NCBI RefSeq assembly: GCF_033446605.1
Contig: NZ_JAWQUO010000003.1
Coordinates: forward strand, 124,001-188,000
Source: Iodobacter sp025352645
GTDB taxonomy: Bacteria; Pseudomonadota; Gammaproteobacteria; Burkholderiales; Chitinibacteraceae
Direction of reading: 5' to 3'
Length of the DNA stretch: 64,000 nucleotides
The notes below the pieces were generated by a model that was not told the origin of the DNA, made no database searches, and worked only from the letters and a program-made list of their open reading frames with translations. Of the stretch, positions 31,860 through 41,577 are shown one piece after another (position 1 is the first letter of the stretch; every line of letters begins with the position of its first letter). A program made the position numbers and the translations under genes.

Positions 31860-33176
31860 ATGTACTTAGAGCACTTTGGCTTAAATGAACCCCCTTTTAG
31901 AATTACACCGCACCCAGAGTTTTTCTTTGCGGGTGCTGAGCGTGGCGCAACTCTAGACGCGCTTATTTATGCCGTACTGGCAGGGGAAGGTTTAGTCAAA
32001 GTGGTAGGTGAGGTGGGTAGTGGTAAAACGATGCTATGTCGCGTTTTAGTTGAGCGCTTACCTGCCAATATTGATAGTGTTTACATCGCTAATCCGGCCA
32101 TGAAACCGGATGAGTTGATGTTGATGATTGCAGATGATCTAGGTTTGGCCAGCGATGCAACGCATACCAGCGCTAAAGTCAGAGATTTGCAAGCCGCCTT
32201 ACTAGAGCGCTTTGCCGCTGGGCGGCAAGTGGTGATTTTGATTGATGAAGCACACGCTATGCCAACTGCCAGTTTAGAGGCGGTTAGGCTGCTGTCTAAT
32301 TTAGATCATGGCCATCATAAATTATTGCAAATTGTATTATTTGGCCAGCCAGAATTAGATAGCCGTTTAGCGCAGCAAGATTTACGTCAATTACGCGAAC
32401 GCGTGACCCATGCTTTTCAGCTTGCGCCATTAAAAAGTGATGATATTGAAGCCTATATAGAGTTTAGGATGCGGGCTGCGGGCTATCGTGGGCCTGAGCT
32501 ATTTCAAACTCAGGCGCTTAAGCAAATTTATATTGAATCAGAAGGTTTAACTCGGCGAATTAATATTTTGGCAGACAAATCGTTAATGGCCGCATTTAGC
32601 CGTGGCGAGCATTTAGTGAATGCGCAGCATGTAAAAGCTGCAATTAAAGACAGTGGTTTTAAATCGCTTAAAAAAAGGCCCATGATGGCGTGGGTGCTCT
32701 TTATGGGCGTATTAGCCGGGGGAGTTGGGGCGAGTTTAATTCAGCAGCCAAATATAAAAATGGCCTCCGCTCCACTGGCAGCCCCAGCGCCTTTGCAATC
32801 AGCTAGCTCGGCTGAAGTGTTTATACCTAGTATTAAATTAACAGAGCTATTAAAAAATAAAATAGCTCAATCAAGGTACAAATTTAATCATGCAGAGGCA
32901 AATCATATTGCCATCATGCTATTAGTGACTGATCGTGAGCATAGCGAAGATTTAGAAAAATACTTTATGCAAATTAGCCAGTTACTGCCAAAAGATCAAT
33001 TGCTTATTTATCCGGCAGAAATACGCGGTAAGAAAGGTTGGGGTTTAGTCTATGGTTTATTTACAGATAAAGCTAGTGCACAAGTAGCCATGCTAGCTTT
33101 ACCAGATCGATTAAAGAAAAATAAACCCATTTTGCGTACCGTAGCAGGAATGCGTGATGAATTGTGGAATTTATAG
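31860..33176 (+). CDS. mshM: MSHA/ExeA-type AAA+ ATPase MshM
   Basis: 438 residues from ATG 31860 (MYLEHFGLNEPPFRITPHPE), with AGGA upstream; this is the family N-terminus. Walker A GEVGSGKT (50-57), Walker B VVILIDEAHAMP, sensor region LLQIVLFGQPELDSRL. A transmembrane segment (~277-296) follows, then a periplasmic C-terminal region ending in a SPOR-like stretch (KGWGLVYGLFTDKASAQVAM). ExeA/MshM proteins help the secretin cross the peptidoglycan. First gene of the MSHA operon here. The SPOR-like end is my reading of the pattern. Confidence 0.9.
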   Translation: MYLEHFGLNEPPFRITPHPEFFFAGAERGATLDALIYAVLAGEGLVKVVGEVGSGKTMLCRVLVERLPANIDSVYIANPAMKPDELMLMIADDLGLASDATHTSAKVRDLQAALLERFAAGRQVVILIDEAHAMPTASLEAVRLLSNLDHGHHKLLQIVLFGQPELDSRLAQQDLRQLRERVTHAFQLAPLKSDDIEAYIEFRMRAAGYRGPELFQTQALKQIYIESEGLTRRINILADKSLMAAFSRGEHLVNAQHVKAAIKDSGFKSLKKRPMMAWVLFMGVLAGGVGASLIQQPNIKMASAPLAAPAPLQSASSAEVFIPSIKLTELLKNKIAQSRYKFNHAEANHIAIMLLVTDREHSEDLEKYFMQISQLLPKDQLLIYPAEIRGKKGWGLVYGLFTDKASAQVAMLALPDRLKKNKPILRTVAGMRDELWNL

Positions 33177-33240
33177 CTTAAGCTTTGCAGATTAATTATC
33201 TGCTTTATTTGATCTGTGGTATTTGCATGAGTACTCATCA

Positions 33241-35091
33241 ATGCGGTGGCAAATTCTTATTCTGCTGTTATTACTTAGTGCATGCGCTAATCAAACGGGC
33301 TTGCAAGTTGAAAGCGGGCGGCATTTAGAATCAAAACCCGTAACCAGTAATATACCTAAACCAATATCAGGTACGCCTATTTTAGCTAAGCCACAAGCTG
33401 TAGCTAAGACGGCTACTTATAGTGTGGTGGTACACAATGTGCCGGTGGCTGAAATACTATTTGCCTTAGGGCGCGATGCTAAAATTAATGTAGATGTGCA
33501 TTCAGGGGTCAGCGGCAATGTAACCTTGAATGCTATTAATCAAACGCTGCCGCAAATTTTAGAGCGAATGAGCCGGCAAGTGGATTTGCGCTGGGAGTTA
33601 GAAAATGGTGTTTTGATTATTACTCCAGATATCCCTTACTTTAAAATATATAAGATGAATTATTTTAATTTATCTAGAAATGTAAAATCTAATGTTACCT
33701 TGGCTAATTCGGTAAGTAGTGGGAGCAGTGGTTCTGGTTCTGGTAATAGCTCAAGCACGCAAATTGATATGGTGGCCGAGCATCAATTGTGGAAGCAAAT
33801 AGAGGCAAATTTAAAAGATCTTTTAAATGTGGCAAAAAATGATGCACAGTCTAATGGATCACAGCTTGGAAGTATTGTGCAGGAGAAAAGTGCGATCGCC
33901 GTAAAAACCAATAGCTCTGCGGATAAAAAAGAAGTGGTGCAAACGGCCGCAGAAGCAGCAAAAGCCGCCAAAGACGTTGCGCAGACAAATAAAATAAACG
34001 CAGAAACAGAAAAATTAAAAGCAGGTGAATCACAGCCCATCAATAAAATTACTAGCCCTGTGGTCATTAATAATAGTCGCCTTGTGATTATGAATCCAGA
34101 AACAGGAATTATCACCATAAAGGCCAGCCAAGCTGAGCATGTAAAAGTAGCCGAATATTTAAGCGCTATTCAGGGAGGCGCATTGCGGCAGGTTTTGATT
34201 GAGGCAACAATTGTAGAGGTATTGCTTTCTGACCAATATCAAGCCGGTGTGGATTGGAGCCGAATTGGCACCACTGAAAATCAATTGAATTTCACTCAAT
34301 CTAATGTTGCTAGTAATATGGCTACGCCACCCTTTAGTCTCTTGAGTTACGCTAAAACAGGGGGGGTATTTAATGGCACGTTTAATTTTACTATAAAGAT
34401 GTTAGAGCAATTTGGTCGTACCCGCGTGTTATCTAGCCCTAAAATAATGGCGCTGAATAATCAAACGGCGGTGATGAAGGTAGTAGAAGAACAGGTTTAT
34501 TTTACAATTAAAGTAACGCCACCTGTGATTACCGATGGCAAACCAACCACTCAAGCTACCTATGACAGCGAATTACACACCGTGCCGATTGGCTTGGTGA
34601 TGCAGGTTACGCCGCAAATATCTGAAGACGGCCAAATTGCCTTAAATGTGAGGCCAACTATTACTAATATTAATTCTTTTGTGGAAGACCCTGCGGTTGC
34701 TATTTTGGCCGCCAGTAGCTCATCGCCAATTAAAAGCTTAGTACCTATTTTGCAAGTCAGAGAATTTGATTCAACATTAAAAGTGGCCAGTGGGCAGGTG
34801 GCTATTTTAGGTGGATTAATTCAAGACTCTTTAAATAATGATAGACAGGGATTGCCAGGTGTTTCGCGTTTGCCCTATATAGGCGATTTATTTAGCTATC
34901 GGAACGATAAAGTTAAAAAAATTGAATTGGTGATATTTCTGCGGCCAGTTTTAATTAAAGATGCCAGCACGCAGGGTGATTTAAAAGATTATCAGCAGTT
35001 TTTGCCTAATGATCAATTTTTTAAAGGCAGTATGGATCATGATTTATCGGCATTTCAGTCGGGCAGTACGCCGTTAGAGTCATTGCCATGA
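33241..35091 (+). CDS. mshL: MSHA pilus secretin MshL
   Basis: 616 residues from ATG 33241. Signal peptide with lipobox LLSAC (Cys15), so an outer-membrane lipoprotein. STN-like N-domain (HNVPVAEILFALGRDAKINV), N1-type domain, then the secretin core (RQVLIEATIVEVLLSDQYQA, VLSSPKIMALNNQTAVMKV, VTPQISEDGQIALNVRPTI, VAILGGLIQDS). It forms the outer-membrane pore for the pilus. An unusual insert (~150-285) contains a Ser/Gly run and an Ala/Lys/Glu-rich stretch (AAEAAKAAKDVAQTNKINAE) likely to form a coiled coil. ATGA overlap with mshN. Confidence 0.95.
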   Translation: MRWQILILLLLLSACANQTGLQVESGRHLESKPVTSNIPKPISGTPILAKPQAVAKTATYSVVVHNVPVAEILFALGRDAKINVDVHSGVSGNVTLNAINQTLPQILERMSRQVDLRWELENGVLIITPDIPYFKIYKMNYFNLSRNVKSNVTLANSVSSGSSGSGSGNSSSTQIDMVAEHQLWKQIEANLKDLLNVAKNDAQSNGSQLGSIVQEKSAIAVKTNSSADKKEVVQTAAEAAKAAKDVAQTNKINAETEKLKAGESQPINKITSPVVINNSRLVIMNPETGIITIKASQAEHVKVAEYLSAIQGGALRQVLIEATIVEVLLSDQYQAGVDWSRIGTTENQLNFTQSNVASNMATPPFSLLSYAKTGGVFNGTFNFTIKMLEQFGRTRVLSSPKIMALNNQTAVMKVVEEQVYFTIKVTPPVITDGKPTTQATYDSELHTVPIGLVMQVTPQISEDGQIALNVRPTITNINSFVEDPAVAILAASSSSPIKSLVPILQVREFDSTLKVASGQVAILGGLIQDSLNNDRQGLPGVSRLPYIGDLFSYRNDKVKKIELVIFLRPVLIKDASTQGDLKDYQQFLPNDQFFKGSMDHDLSAFQSGSTPLESLP

Positions 35092-36536
35092 GTTTATTAC
35101 TGCAGGCACTTAAAAAAGCGGAAGAGGCTAAACGCTTACGCGAAGCTGCCGCTCTGGAAGGGGGGCCACAGTATGAAGAGGCCGTGGCTGCCAGCCAGCC
35201 AGTGGCCGCAGCGCTTAGCTTAAGTGAGCTAGCCTTGGAGCTGGAGCCCCCGATTGAGTCGCCGCATGACTTGAGCCCACCGGCTAGTGAGGTAACAACA
35301 GCACCATTGCCGATAGAGGCCAGCCCACCGGTAGAAGAATGGCAGTTTGTGCCACTGCCCTTGCTTGAAGAGGCGGTGCTTGAGGCCAAATCAAACCCTG
35401 TTATCCCTTCGCCTGAGCCCTTAATAACCGCAGAGCCTACAGCTTCTGCTGCAGAGATTCCTCCTCCAATCGAGGACGATTTAACTTGGCTAAAGCAAGC
35501 CTCAGCAGCCTCTGTTCCAGCTCCCCTTCCCCCAGTTACACCCGTGCAGCCAGCAGAGCCTATGCTTGCGCCAACATTAACGCCTACTCCGCCTGCGCCT
35601 TTTGCAAAGCCCTTAGTTAAAGCGGCTTCACGCTCCAAAATCCTGCCTTGGCTAGTGCTAGCAGGGGTGTTGATTGCGGGGGGTATGGGGGGATATTTTT
35701 GGTGGCAATATCAATCCTTAATGGTTACGCAAGCACCTGCTGTTGCCGCTGCGGCGGTGGAGGTTGCGTCGCCGCCAGCTGCGTCAGCGCCCATTGTTTT
35801 ATCGCCACCCCCATCGCCTGTTACTCCAGAGCTGAATGAGCCTGCCGTGGTGGTGAAAGTACCCGCACAGATTGTGCCTACATCAATACCGCGCCAATTC
35901 AAGAACGATGCAGCCAGTGTAAAAGAGCGCTCTGGTGGGCCTGGTGGGCCTGATGGGGCGGGTGTGCGCTTTGATCCACAAAATAATGAGGCAACGGTGC
36001 CGCTGCCGCTGATGATGGCCTACCGCGCCTTTCAAGAAGGGGATTACCGCCGTGCAGAGGAGGCATATCGGCAGATGCTGCAGCTTGATGGTCGAAATAG
36101 GGACGCTTTATTAGGCATGGCGGTGTTGGCGGTGAAGCGGGGCGCGGGCAGTGAGGCAGCACAGTTTTATCGGCAAGTCTTGGCGCTTAATCCGCGGGAT
36201 GAGGCCGCTCAAGCGGGCTTGTATGCGCTCACACCAAGCAGCGAAGGCTCAGAAGCGGGCTTACGCCAATTAGCCAGCCAGCAATCAGGAGCCGCGTTTG
36301 CCTTGGCTAATCTTTACGCAGGGCAAGGCCGCTGGAGCGAGGCGCAGAGCGCGTATTTTCAAGCTTTGTCTTTGGATAGCAATAATGCCGATTACGCCTT
36401 TAATTTGGCGATTAGCCTAGAGCATTTACAAGAGAATAAAACCGCTGCTAGGTATTACCGCCAAGCCTTGGCAGGGCGAGGCTCTTTTGATCGGGCGGTT
36501 GCCGAAGCCAGATTAAAGGAGCTGGAGTTGCCATGA
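35088..36536 (+). CDS. mshN: MSHA biogenesis TPR protein MshN
   Basis: 482 residues. Family N-terminus MSLLLQALKKAEEAKRLRE; a Pro/Glu/Ala-rich cytoplasmic region to ~180; one transmembrane helix (~187-205, WLVLAGVLIAGGMGGYFWW); a Pro/Ala-rich periplasmic linker; then TPR repeats from ~300 (YRAFQEGDYRRAEEAYRQML, ANLYAGQGRWSEAQSAYFQA, YAFNLAISLEHLQ). It is thought to assist pilus assembly from the periplasm. Overlaps both neighbours by four bases. Confidence 0.9.
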   Translation: MSLLLQALKKAEEAKRLREAAALEGGPQYEEAVAASQPVAAALSLSELALELEPPIESPHDLSPPASEVTTAPLPIEASPPVEEWQFVPLPLLEEAVLEAKSNPVIPSPEPLITAEPTASAAEIPPPIEDDLTWLKQASAASVPAPLPPVTPVQPAEPMLAPTLTPTPPAPFAKPLVKAASRSKILPWLVLAGVLIAGGMGGYFWWQYQSLMVTQAPAVAAAAVEVASPPAASAPIVLSPPPSPVTPELNEPAVVVKVPAQIVPTSIPRQFKNDAASVKERSGGPGGPDGAGVRFDPQNNEATVPLPLMMAYRAFQEGDYRRAEEAYRQMLQLDGRNRDALLGMAVLAVKRGAGSEAAQFYRQVLALNPRDEAAQAGLYALTPSSEGSEAGLRQLASQQSGAAFALANLYAGQGRWSEAQSAYFQALSLDSNNADYAFNLAISLEHLQENKTAARYYRQALAGRGSFDRAVAEARLKELELP

Positions 36537-38239
36537 ACGCGCCAGTCAGAAAACTGCCGCTGGGCGAGTTGCTGGTTTCTAAAGGCCTGCTCTCAGAAGA
36601 TCAGCTACGCATTACTTTGTTTGAGCAGCGCCGTAGCGGTGTGCCCTTAGGTAAGCTGATGGTGTCGCTGGGCTTTATTTCTGAAGGTATTCTGCGCGAT
36701 GCGCTTTCAGAAAACCTAGGCCAAATCAGCGTTGATTTATCCAAAATATTGGCGGATACACAGGCGATTAAGCTCATCCCCAAGGATGTGGCCAAGCGGC
36801 ATATGCTGCTGCCAGTATCGCTAGATTTGGAGCGCAATAAGCTGACGCTGGCGATGTCTAATCCCAATAATCTGGTGGCGCTCGATCAGGTGCGCATGCT
36901 GCTGAAAGACAAGTACGAGCTGGAAACACTGCTTGCAGCAGAATCTGATTTAAACCATGCCATCGATCAGTACTATGGTTTTGAGCTGTCTATTGATGGC
37001 ATTTTGAATGAGATTGAAACCGGTGTGATCGACTACGCCAGCTTGCAAAACGCCGAGGCGGAGTACAACCAGCCGGTAGTGCGGCTGATTGATGCGCTGC
37101 TGGCCGATGCCTGCACGCGCGGCGCGTCGGATATCCACTTTGAGCCTGAATCGTCGTTTGTGCGGATTCGCTATCGGATTGATGGCGTACTGCGGCAGAT
37201 TCGCGCCCTGCACAAAACCTATTGGCCGGCGATGGTGGTGCGGCTAAAGGTGATGAGCAATATGAATATCGCCGAAACCCGCTCGCCACAAGATGGCCGC
37301 ATCTCGCTCACCCTTGCGGGCCGCCCGCTGGATTTTCGGGTGGCAGCGCAGCCCACTACTTGGGGCGAGAATGTGGTTTTGCGGATTTTGGATCGGCAAA
37401 AAGGCTTGGTAAAACTAGATAAACTGGGGCTAAGCAAAGAAAACCTCTACCTTTTGCAGCTGATGATTGCTAGGCCGGAAGGGATTATTCTGGTGACTGG
37501 CCCCACTGGCTCTGGCAAAACCACCACCCTCTATTCAATCTTAAGCAGCGTGAATACCGAAGCCGTCAATATTATGACGCTGGAAGACCCCGTGGAATAC
37601 CCGATTCCCATGCTGCGGCAAACCTCGGTGAACGAAGCGGCCAAAATGGATTTTGTAAACGGTATTCGCTCGATGATGCGGCAAGACCCAGACATCATCC
37701 TGCTGGGCGAAATCCGCGATCGCGATACTGCCGATATGGCGTTTCGCGCCGCCATGACCGGCCACCAGGTTTACTCCACCTTACACACCAATTCCGCCAT
37801 CGGCTCGATTCCGCGCTTGCTGGATATTGGCGTGCTGCCCGATGTGTTGGCGGGCAATATTATCGGCATTATCGCCCAGCGCTTAGCCCGAAAATTATGC
37901 CCGCTTTGCCGTGAGCCTTATCAGCCAGATGACTTTGAACGGCGCTTACTTGGCGTGGCTGAAGAGGTGGGAGAGCTGACAATTTATCGCCCAGCAGGCT
38001 GCCCCAAGTGCGATCACCAAGGCTACAAGGGCCGGATTACGGTGATGGAAGTTTTAAAAATGAGCGTAGAGCTGGATGAGCTGATCGCCAGACGTGCCAC
38101 TCGGCTAGAGATGAAAAAAGCTGCCGAAGTACAGGGCTTTAAAACCATGGCTGACGACGCATGCCGCCACGTCATTGACGGCATGACCTCGCTGGCCGAG
38201 ATTTCCCGCGTGATCGATCTGACCGACCGAGTGGGCTAA
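36533..38239 (+). CDS. mshE: MSHA pilus extension ATPase MshE
   Basis: 568 residues. N-terminal MshEN domain (~8-62) with two LG..L....G.(I/L)....L...L repeats, the c-di-GMP-binding pattern of V. cholerae MshE; here the first repeat has Pro9 in place of the usual Arg before LG. The GspE core follows: Asp box, Walker A GPTGSGKT (323-330), TLEDPVEYPI, His box and LLGEIRDRDTADMA. A zinc tetracysteine (CPLC and CPKC) follows. It drives pilin polymerisation in the cytoplasm, docked on MshG. ATGA overlap with mshN. Confidence 0.96.
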   Translation: MNAPVRKLPLGELLVSKGLLSEDQLRITLFEQRRSGVPLGKLMVSLGFISEGILRDALSENLGQISVDLSKILADTQAIKLIPKDVAKRHMLLPVSLDLERNKLTLAMSNPNNLVALDQVRMLLKDKYELETLLAAESDLNHAIDQYYGFELSIDGILNEIETGVIDYASLQNAEAEYNQPVVRLIDALLADACTRGASDIHFEPESSFVRIRYRIDGVLRQIRALHKTYWPAMVVRLKVMSNMNIAETRSPQDGRISLTLAGRPLDFRVAAQPTTWGENVVLRILDRQKGLVKLDKLGLSKENLYLLQLMIARPEGIILVTGPTGSGKTTTLYSILSSVNTEAVNIMTLEDPVEYPIPMLRQTSVNEAAKMDFVNGIRSMMRQDPDIILLGEIRDRDTADMAFRAAMTGHQVYSTLHTNSAIGSIPRLLDIGVLPDVLAGNIIGIIAQRLARKLCPLCREPYQPDDFERRLLGVAEEVGELTIYRPAGCPKCDHQGYKGRITVMEVLKMSVELDELIARRATRLEMKKAAEVQGFKTMADDACRHVIDGMTSLAEISRVIDLTDRVG

Positions 38240-38259
38240 GTTGAATAAGGAGGATAGCA

Positions 38260-38757
38260 ATGTATGTACGCGAACATATCTCACGAGTGATTGATGGCAA
38301 AACCTATAACACCCGCACCGCCTTAAATTGCCATATGCATACCGAATCGAAAGACGATCAGGGTGTCCCTTATATCATTGATCTTTATCGTACCAAAAAA
38401 GATCAATATTTTTTGGTTGAGCACAATATTCCTCATCCCTATATGGAAAAGGAAAAAGCTGCTGCGGTAGATGTGCTGACACCCATCTCGCTAGAGCAGG
38501 CCGAGGAGTGGGTCGAAAAATATTGTCCTTGGCGCAAGGAAAAAATTTTTTCGACCAATAGCGAGGCAAACCTCACTACTTTAACGCTGCGGATCGACAA
38601 AATGACCAAGGCGCAACTGGTAGCGCAAGCCACCAAACATAATTTAACGCTCAACGCCTACTGCTTGCTGAAGCTAGAAAAAATACTTTATGAAAAAGAC
38701 GTTCCACGCGGAGGCGGAGGTATTTTTCTAGAGCGTGGTTTGAATTTGCGTGATTAG
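38260..38757 (+). CDS. Hypothetical protein with ribbon-helix-helix-like C-terminus, within the MSHA operon
   Basis: 165 residues with AAGGAGG ideally placed upstream. The N-terminal ~100 residues are soluble and unassigned (MYVREHISRVIDGKTYNTRT). The stretch ~108-145 (TLTLRIDKMTKAQLVAQATK then HNLTLNAYCLLKLEKIL) has the pattern of an Arc/HicB-type ribbon-helix-helix: a short strand, then two helices with LN. This gene is not part of the standard msh set. It lies between mshE and mshG, 20 bases after mshE and 73 before mshG. It might be a DNA-binding regulator or a pilus accessory. Confidence 0.65.
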   Translation: MYVREHISRVIDGKTYNTRTALNCHMHTESKDDQGVPYIIDLYRTKKDQYFLVEHNIPHPYMEKEKAAAVDVLTPISLEQAEEWVEKYCPWRKEKIFSTNSEANLTTLTLRIDKMTKAQLVAQATKHNLTLNAYCLLKLEKILYEKDVPRGGGGIFLERGLNLRD

Positions 38758-38830
38758 GCCTGCAACCATTCTATGGGCGCTGGCTAAACCCTCTTTGTAG
38801 GGGTTGATTGCGAGCAAATAAGGGAATCAG

Positions 38831-40027
38831 ATGCAGTTTATCTATCGTGCTGTAGATAGCACTGGCTTAATAAAAAAGGGTAAGTCAGAAGCTAATAACC
38901 TAGCAGATTTAGAGCTGCGTCTAGAGCGCTTGGGCCTCAGCCTTATTCACGCTAGTGAGGCCTCTGTTGGCGGTGTTTTGGGGGGTAAAAAAGTAGATCG
39001 GCGGGAGTTGATTACGTTTACTTTTCATATGGAGCAGCTAACACGGGCAGGGGTGTCTATTTTGGAAGGGCTATCTGATTTGCGGGATAGCTTAGAAGAG
39101 CCGCACTTTCGTGCTGTGATTGCCCATTTAATTGAAGATATCGAAGGGGGTCGCCAGTTTTCACAGGCTTTGGCGGCGCATCCACAAGTGTTTGATGCTA
39201 TTTATGTGAATTTAATTAAGGCAGGCGAAGCCAGCGGTAAATTACCTGAAGTATTACTTAATTTAACCGATTCATTAAAGTGGCAAGATGAGTTGGTTTC
39301 TCAAACTAAAAAAATAATTATGTATCCAGCTTTTGTGGGGGTGTTGGTGCTGGGAGTCATTACTTTTTTAATGATTTACCTTGTCCCTCAATTGGTTTCT
39401 TTTGTGGCCGCAATGTCGCAAACGCTGCCATTAAATACCAGAATATTGATTGCTATTTCAAATGTGTTTATTAATTATTGGTGGGCGATATTTAGTACGC
39501 CCATAATTTTATTTTTTGCGATTCGTTTTCGCCTGCGCCACGATGAAAAATTTAGGCATCAATTTGATGGATGGAAATTATCAATTAAGCCATTTGGCCC
39601 TATTTTGCATAAAATTATTTTAGCGCGTTTTGCTAATTTTTTTGCACTGATGTATGCGGCGGGCATTCCTATTTTGGATTGTATTAAAATTTCAGAAGGG
39701 ATTGTTAGCAATAGCGTCGTAGCCGAATCTTTACAACGTATTCAGGCGCAGATTCGTGAAGGGCAAGGGGTGACGGCGAGTTTTAGCCAGGAAAAAATGT
39801 TCCCTCCCTTGGTGTTGCGCATGTTAAAAGTGGGCGAGGGCACAGGGCAGCTAGACCATGCTCTGCTGAATATCTCCTATTTTTATAACCGTGATGTCAA
39901 AGAATCCATTGAGCGTGTGCAAGCCCTCGTTGAGCCTTCTCTTACCGTGGTATTGGGGCTGATTTTGGCGTGGATTATGTCCTCAGTGCTGGGACCGATA
40001 TTCGATACAATTAGCAAAATACGATGA
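38831..40027 (+). CDS. mshG: MSHA platform protein MshG (GspF/PilC family)
   Basis: 398 residues. Two GspF domains: one ~65-190 (FTFHMEQLTRAGVSILEGL, LIKAGEASGKLPEVLLNLTD), the second ~265-390 (FANFFALMYAAGIPILDC, MLKVGEGTGQLDHALLNISY). There are three long hydrophobic helices. It is the inner-membrane platform that couples MshE to pilin insertion. ATGA overlap with mshI. Confidence 0.95.
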   Translation: MQFIYRAVDSTGLIKKGKSEANNLADLELRLERLGLSLIHASEASVGGVLGGKKVDRRELITFTFHMEQLTRAGVSILEGLSDLRDSLEEPHFRAVIAHLIEDIEGGRQFSQALAAHPQVFDAIYVNLIKAGEASGKLPEVLLNLTDSLKWQDELVSQTKKIIMYPAFVGVLVLGVITFLMIYLVPQLVSFVAAMSQTLPLNTRILIAISNVFINYWWAIFSTPIILFFAIRFRLRHDEKFRHQFDGWKLSIKPFGPILHKIILARFANFFALMYAAGIPILDCIKISEGIVSNSVVAESLQRIQAQIREGQGVTASFSQEKMFPPLVLRMLKVGEGTGQLDHALLNISYFYNRDVKESIERVQALVEPSLTVVLGLILAWIMSSVLGPIFDTISKIR

Positions 40028-41577
40028 GCTATATTCACCGCACCCTTTTATTATCGAATACACAGCTGATTGCCTTGTATATAGAGCAAGAGCAATTAGT
40101 TGAAGAGGCTTGTTTTGGTTTAGATAATATGGGTAAAGAAGCATTTTTAATTTATTTAGAGCAGCGAAAAGAGTTTGTTTTTAGTTTATTAGTGGATGTA
40201 GTGGAAGAAGACTTTCAATTAGAATCTATTCCCCATTTAGGCAAAAAAGATCGCCATGCCTTATTGATGCGCCGCGTAGAGCAAAGCTACCGTACCACGC
40301 CTTATCGCCGCTTTATTGTGCAAAAAGAAGCTAAAAAAGGCGAGCAAGACCAAGTACTACTATCGGCCTTAAGCGCGGCTGCGCCGATTGATGCGGTGGT
40401 TAATGCCATATTAGAAAAAAAAGTAGTGTTACAAGGGATTTACTCGGCGGCGTTATTGGTTGGGGAAATGATGCATCGCTCGGGATTGGGGCTTGCGCAT
40501 TATTTGTTGATTTCATTTAGCGCTGATGGCGGTATGCGGCAGACGTATTTATCGGCCGAAGGGCTTAAATTTAGCCGCGTGAGTAGCTTGCCGGAAGGGA
40601 TAGATTTGCAAGATGTGGCGCGTATGGCCGAGGTGATTGTGCTTGAGTCTTTACGCGCTAGGCAATATTTATCAACCTTACGCTTGCTGGGCCGAGACGA
40701 CAAAGTGCAATTGGCCGTGGTGGCACCCAATGGTTTAGATTGCCAAGCGGCTATCAGCCAGCGTTTGCAAACCAGTGGAGATGCTGGGCATTTTACGATT
40801 AGTGATGTGCCGCTGGGCTTATTAGCACAAAAACTGCGGCTCCCCGCTGGCGATTCGCTGCTGAGCATTTTATGTAGCTGGCTGATGCTGCGGCCACCTG
40901 CTAATCACTATGGGCAAGTCAAGCATTTAATCCACGCCAATTGGCAAAAATGGGGGCGGATGCTGCGTTATGGCGCGTTTTCAGGCTTGTTTTTTGTGCT
41001 GATTTGGAGCGGATTGGCGATGCAAGAGGCAAGCGATGTGCAGGCCTCGATTAACCAATCCTTGAAAAAAACCGCGCAAATTGATGAGCGTTTACGTCGA
41101 TTTAGCCGTTTGCTTAAGCAAAGCAATGCCAGTGATCCTGCTGCTATGAAAGGCGTGCATGAGCTATATAACCAGCAGTTGCTAACTTGGCCTGATATCG
41201 AGCTAACGCTGCAGCAAGTCAGCCAAGTTTTGCTGGAATTTCCTGAATTAAGCTTAGATGAGCTGCGTTGGCGCTCTGGCCGCTCACCGGTAGAGCCTGC
41301 TGCTGAAGCCTCGGCTGTGGCCACTCAGCAGCCCGTTGTGTTGGAGCTACAAGGGCGGGTTGAGCCGTTTTCACAGCAGTATCGGCAAGCTTTAAACAGT
41401 GTCAATCGCCTTAGTAGCCGCTTATCTACCTTACCCAATGTAAAAGTGGATACGTTGCAATTGCCTTTAAATATCAGCTCCACAGCCAAAGTAGAGGGGC
41501 AGGTGCTGGCTACTAGGGATGATGAGAAGCGGGTTGATTTTGTGCTGCGCTTAAGCTGGGAGCCAAAAGCACCATGA
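40024..41577 (+). CDS. mshI: MSHA biogenesis protein MshI (PilM/PilN-like)
   Basis: 517 residues. The N-terminal ~300 residues are cytoplasmic, with an actin-like PilM-type character (SADGGMRQTYLSAEGLKFSR, VAPNGLDCQAAISQRLQ). One transmembrane helix (~315-333) is followed by a PilN-like periplasmic coiled-coil region (KTAQIDERLRRFSRLLKQSN) and C-terminal fold. It links the cytoplasmic motor to MshJ. Identity rests on position between mshG and the PilO-like gene and on topology; sequence similarity to named MshI is only general. Confidence 0.75.
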   Translation: MSYIHRTLLLSNTQLIALYIEQEQLVEEACFGLDNMGKEAFLIYLEQRKEFVFSLLVDVVEEDFQLESIPHLGKKDRHALLMRRVEQSYRTTPYRRFIVQKEAKKGEQDQVLLSALSAAAPIDAVVNAILEKKVVLQGIYSAALLVGEMMHRSGLGLAHYLLISFSADGGMRQTYLSAEGLKFSRVSSLPEGIDLQDVARMAEVIVLESLRARQYLSTLRLLGRDDKVQLAVVAPNGLDCQAAISQRLQTSGDAGHFTISDVPLGLLAQKLRLPAGDSLLSILCSWLMLRPPANHYGQVKHLIHANWQKWGRMLRYGAFSGLFFVLIWSGLAMQEASDVQASINQSLKKTAQIDERLRRFSRLLKQSNASDPAAMKGVHELYNQQLLTWPDIELTLQQVSQVLLEFPELSLDELRWRSGRSPVEPAAEASAVATQQPVVLELQGRVEPFSQQYRQALNSVNRLSSRLSTLPNVKVDTLQLPLNISSTAKVEGQVLATRDDEKRVDFVLRLSWEPKAP

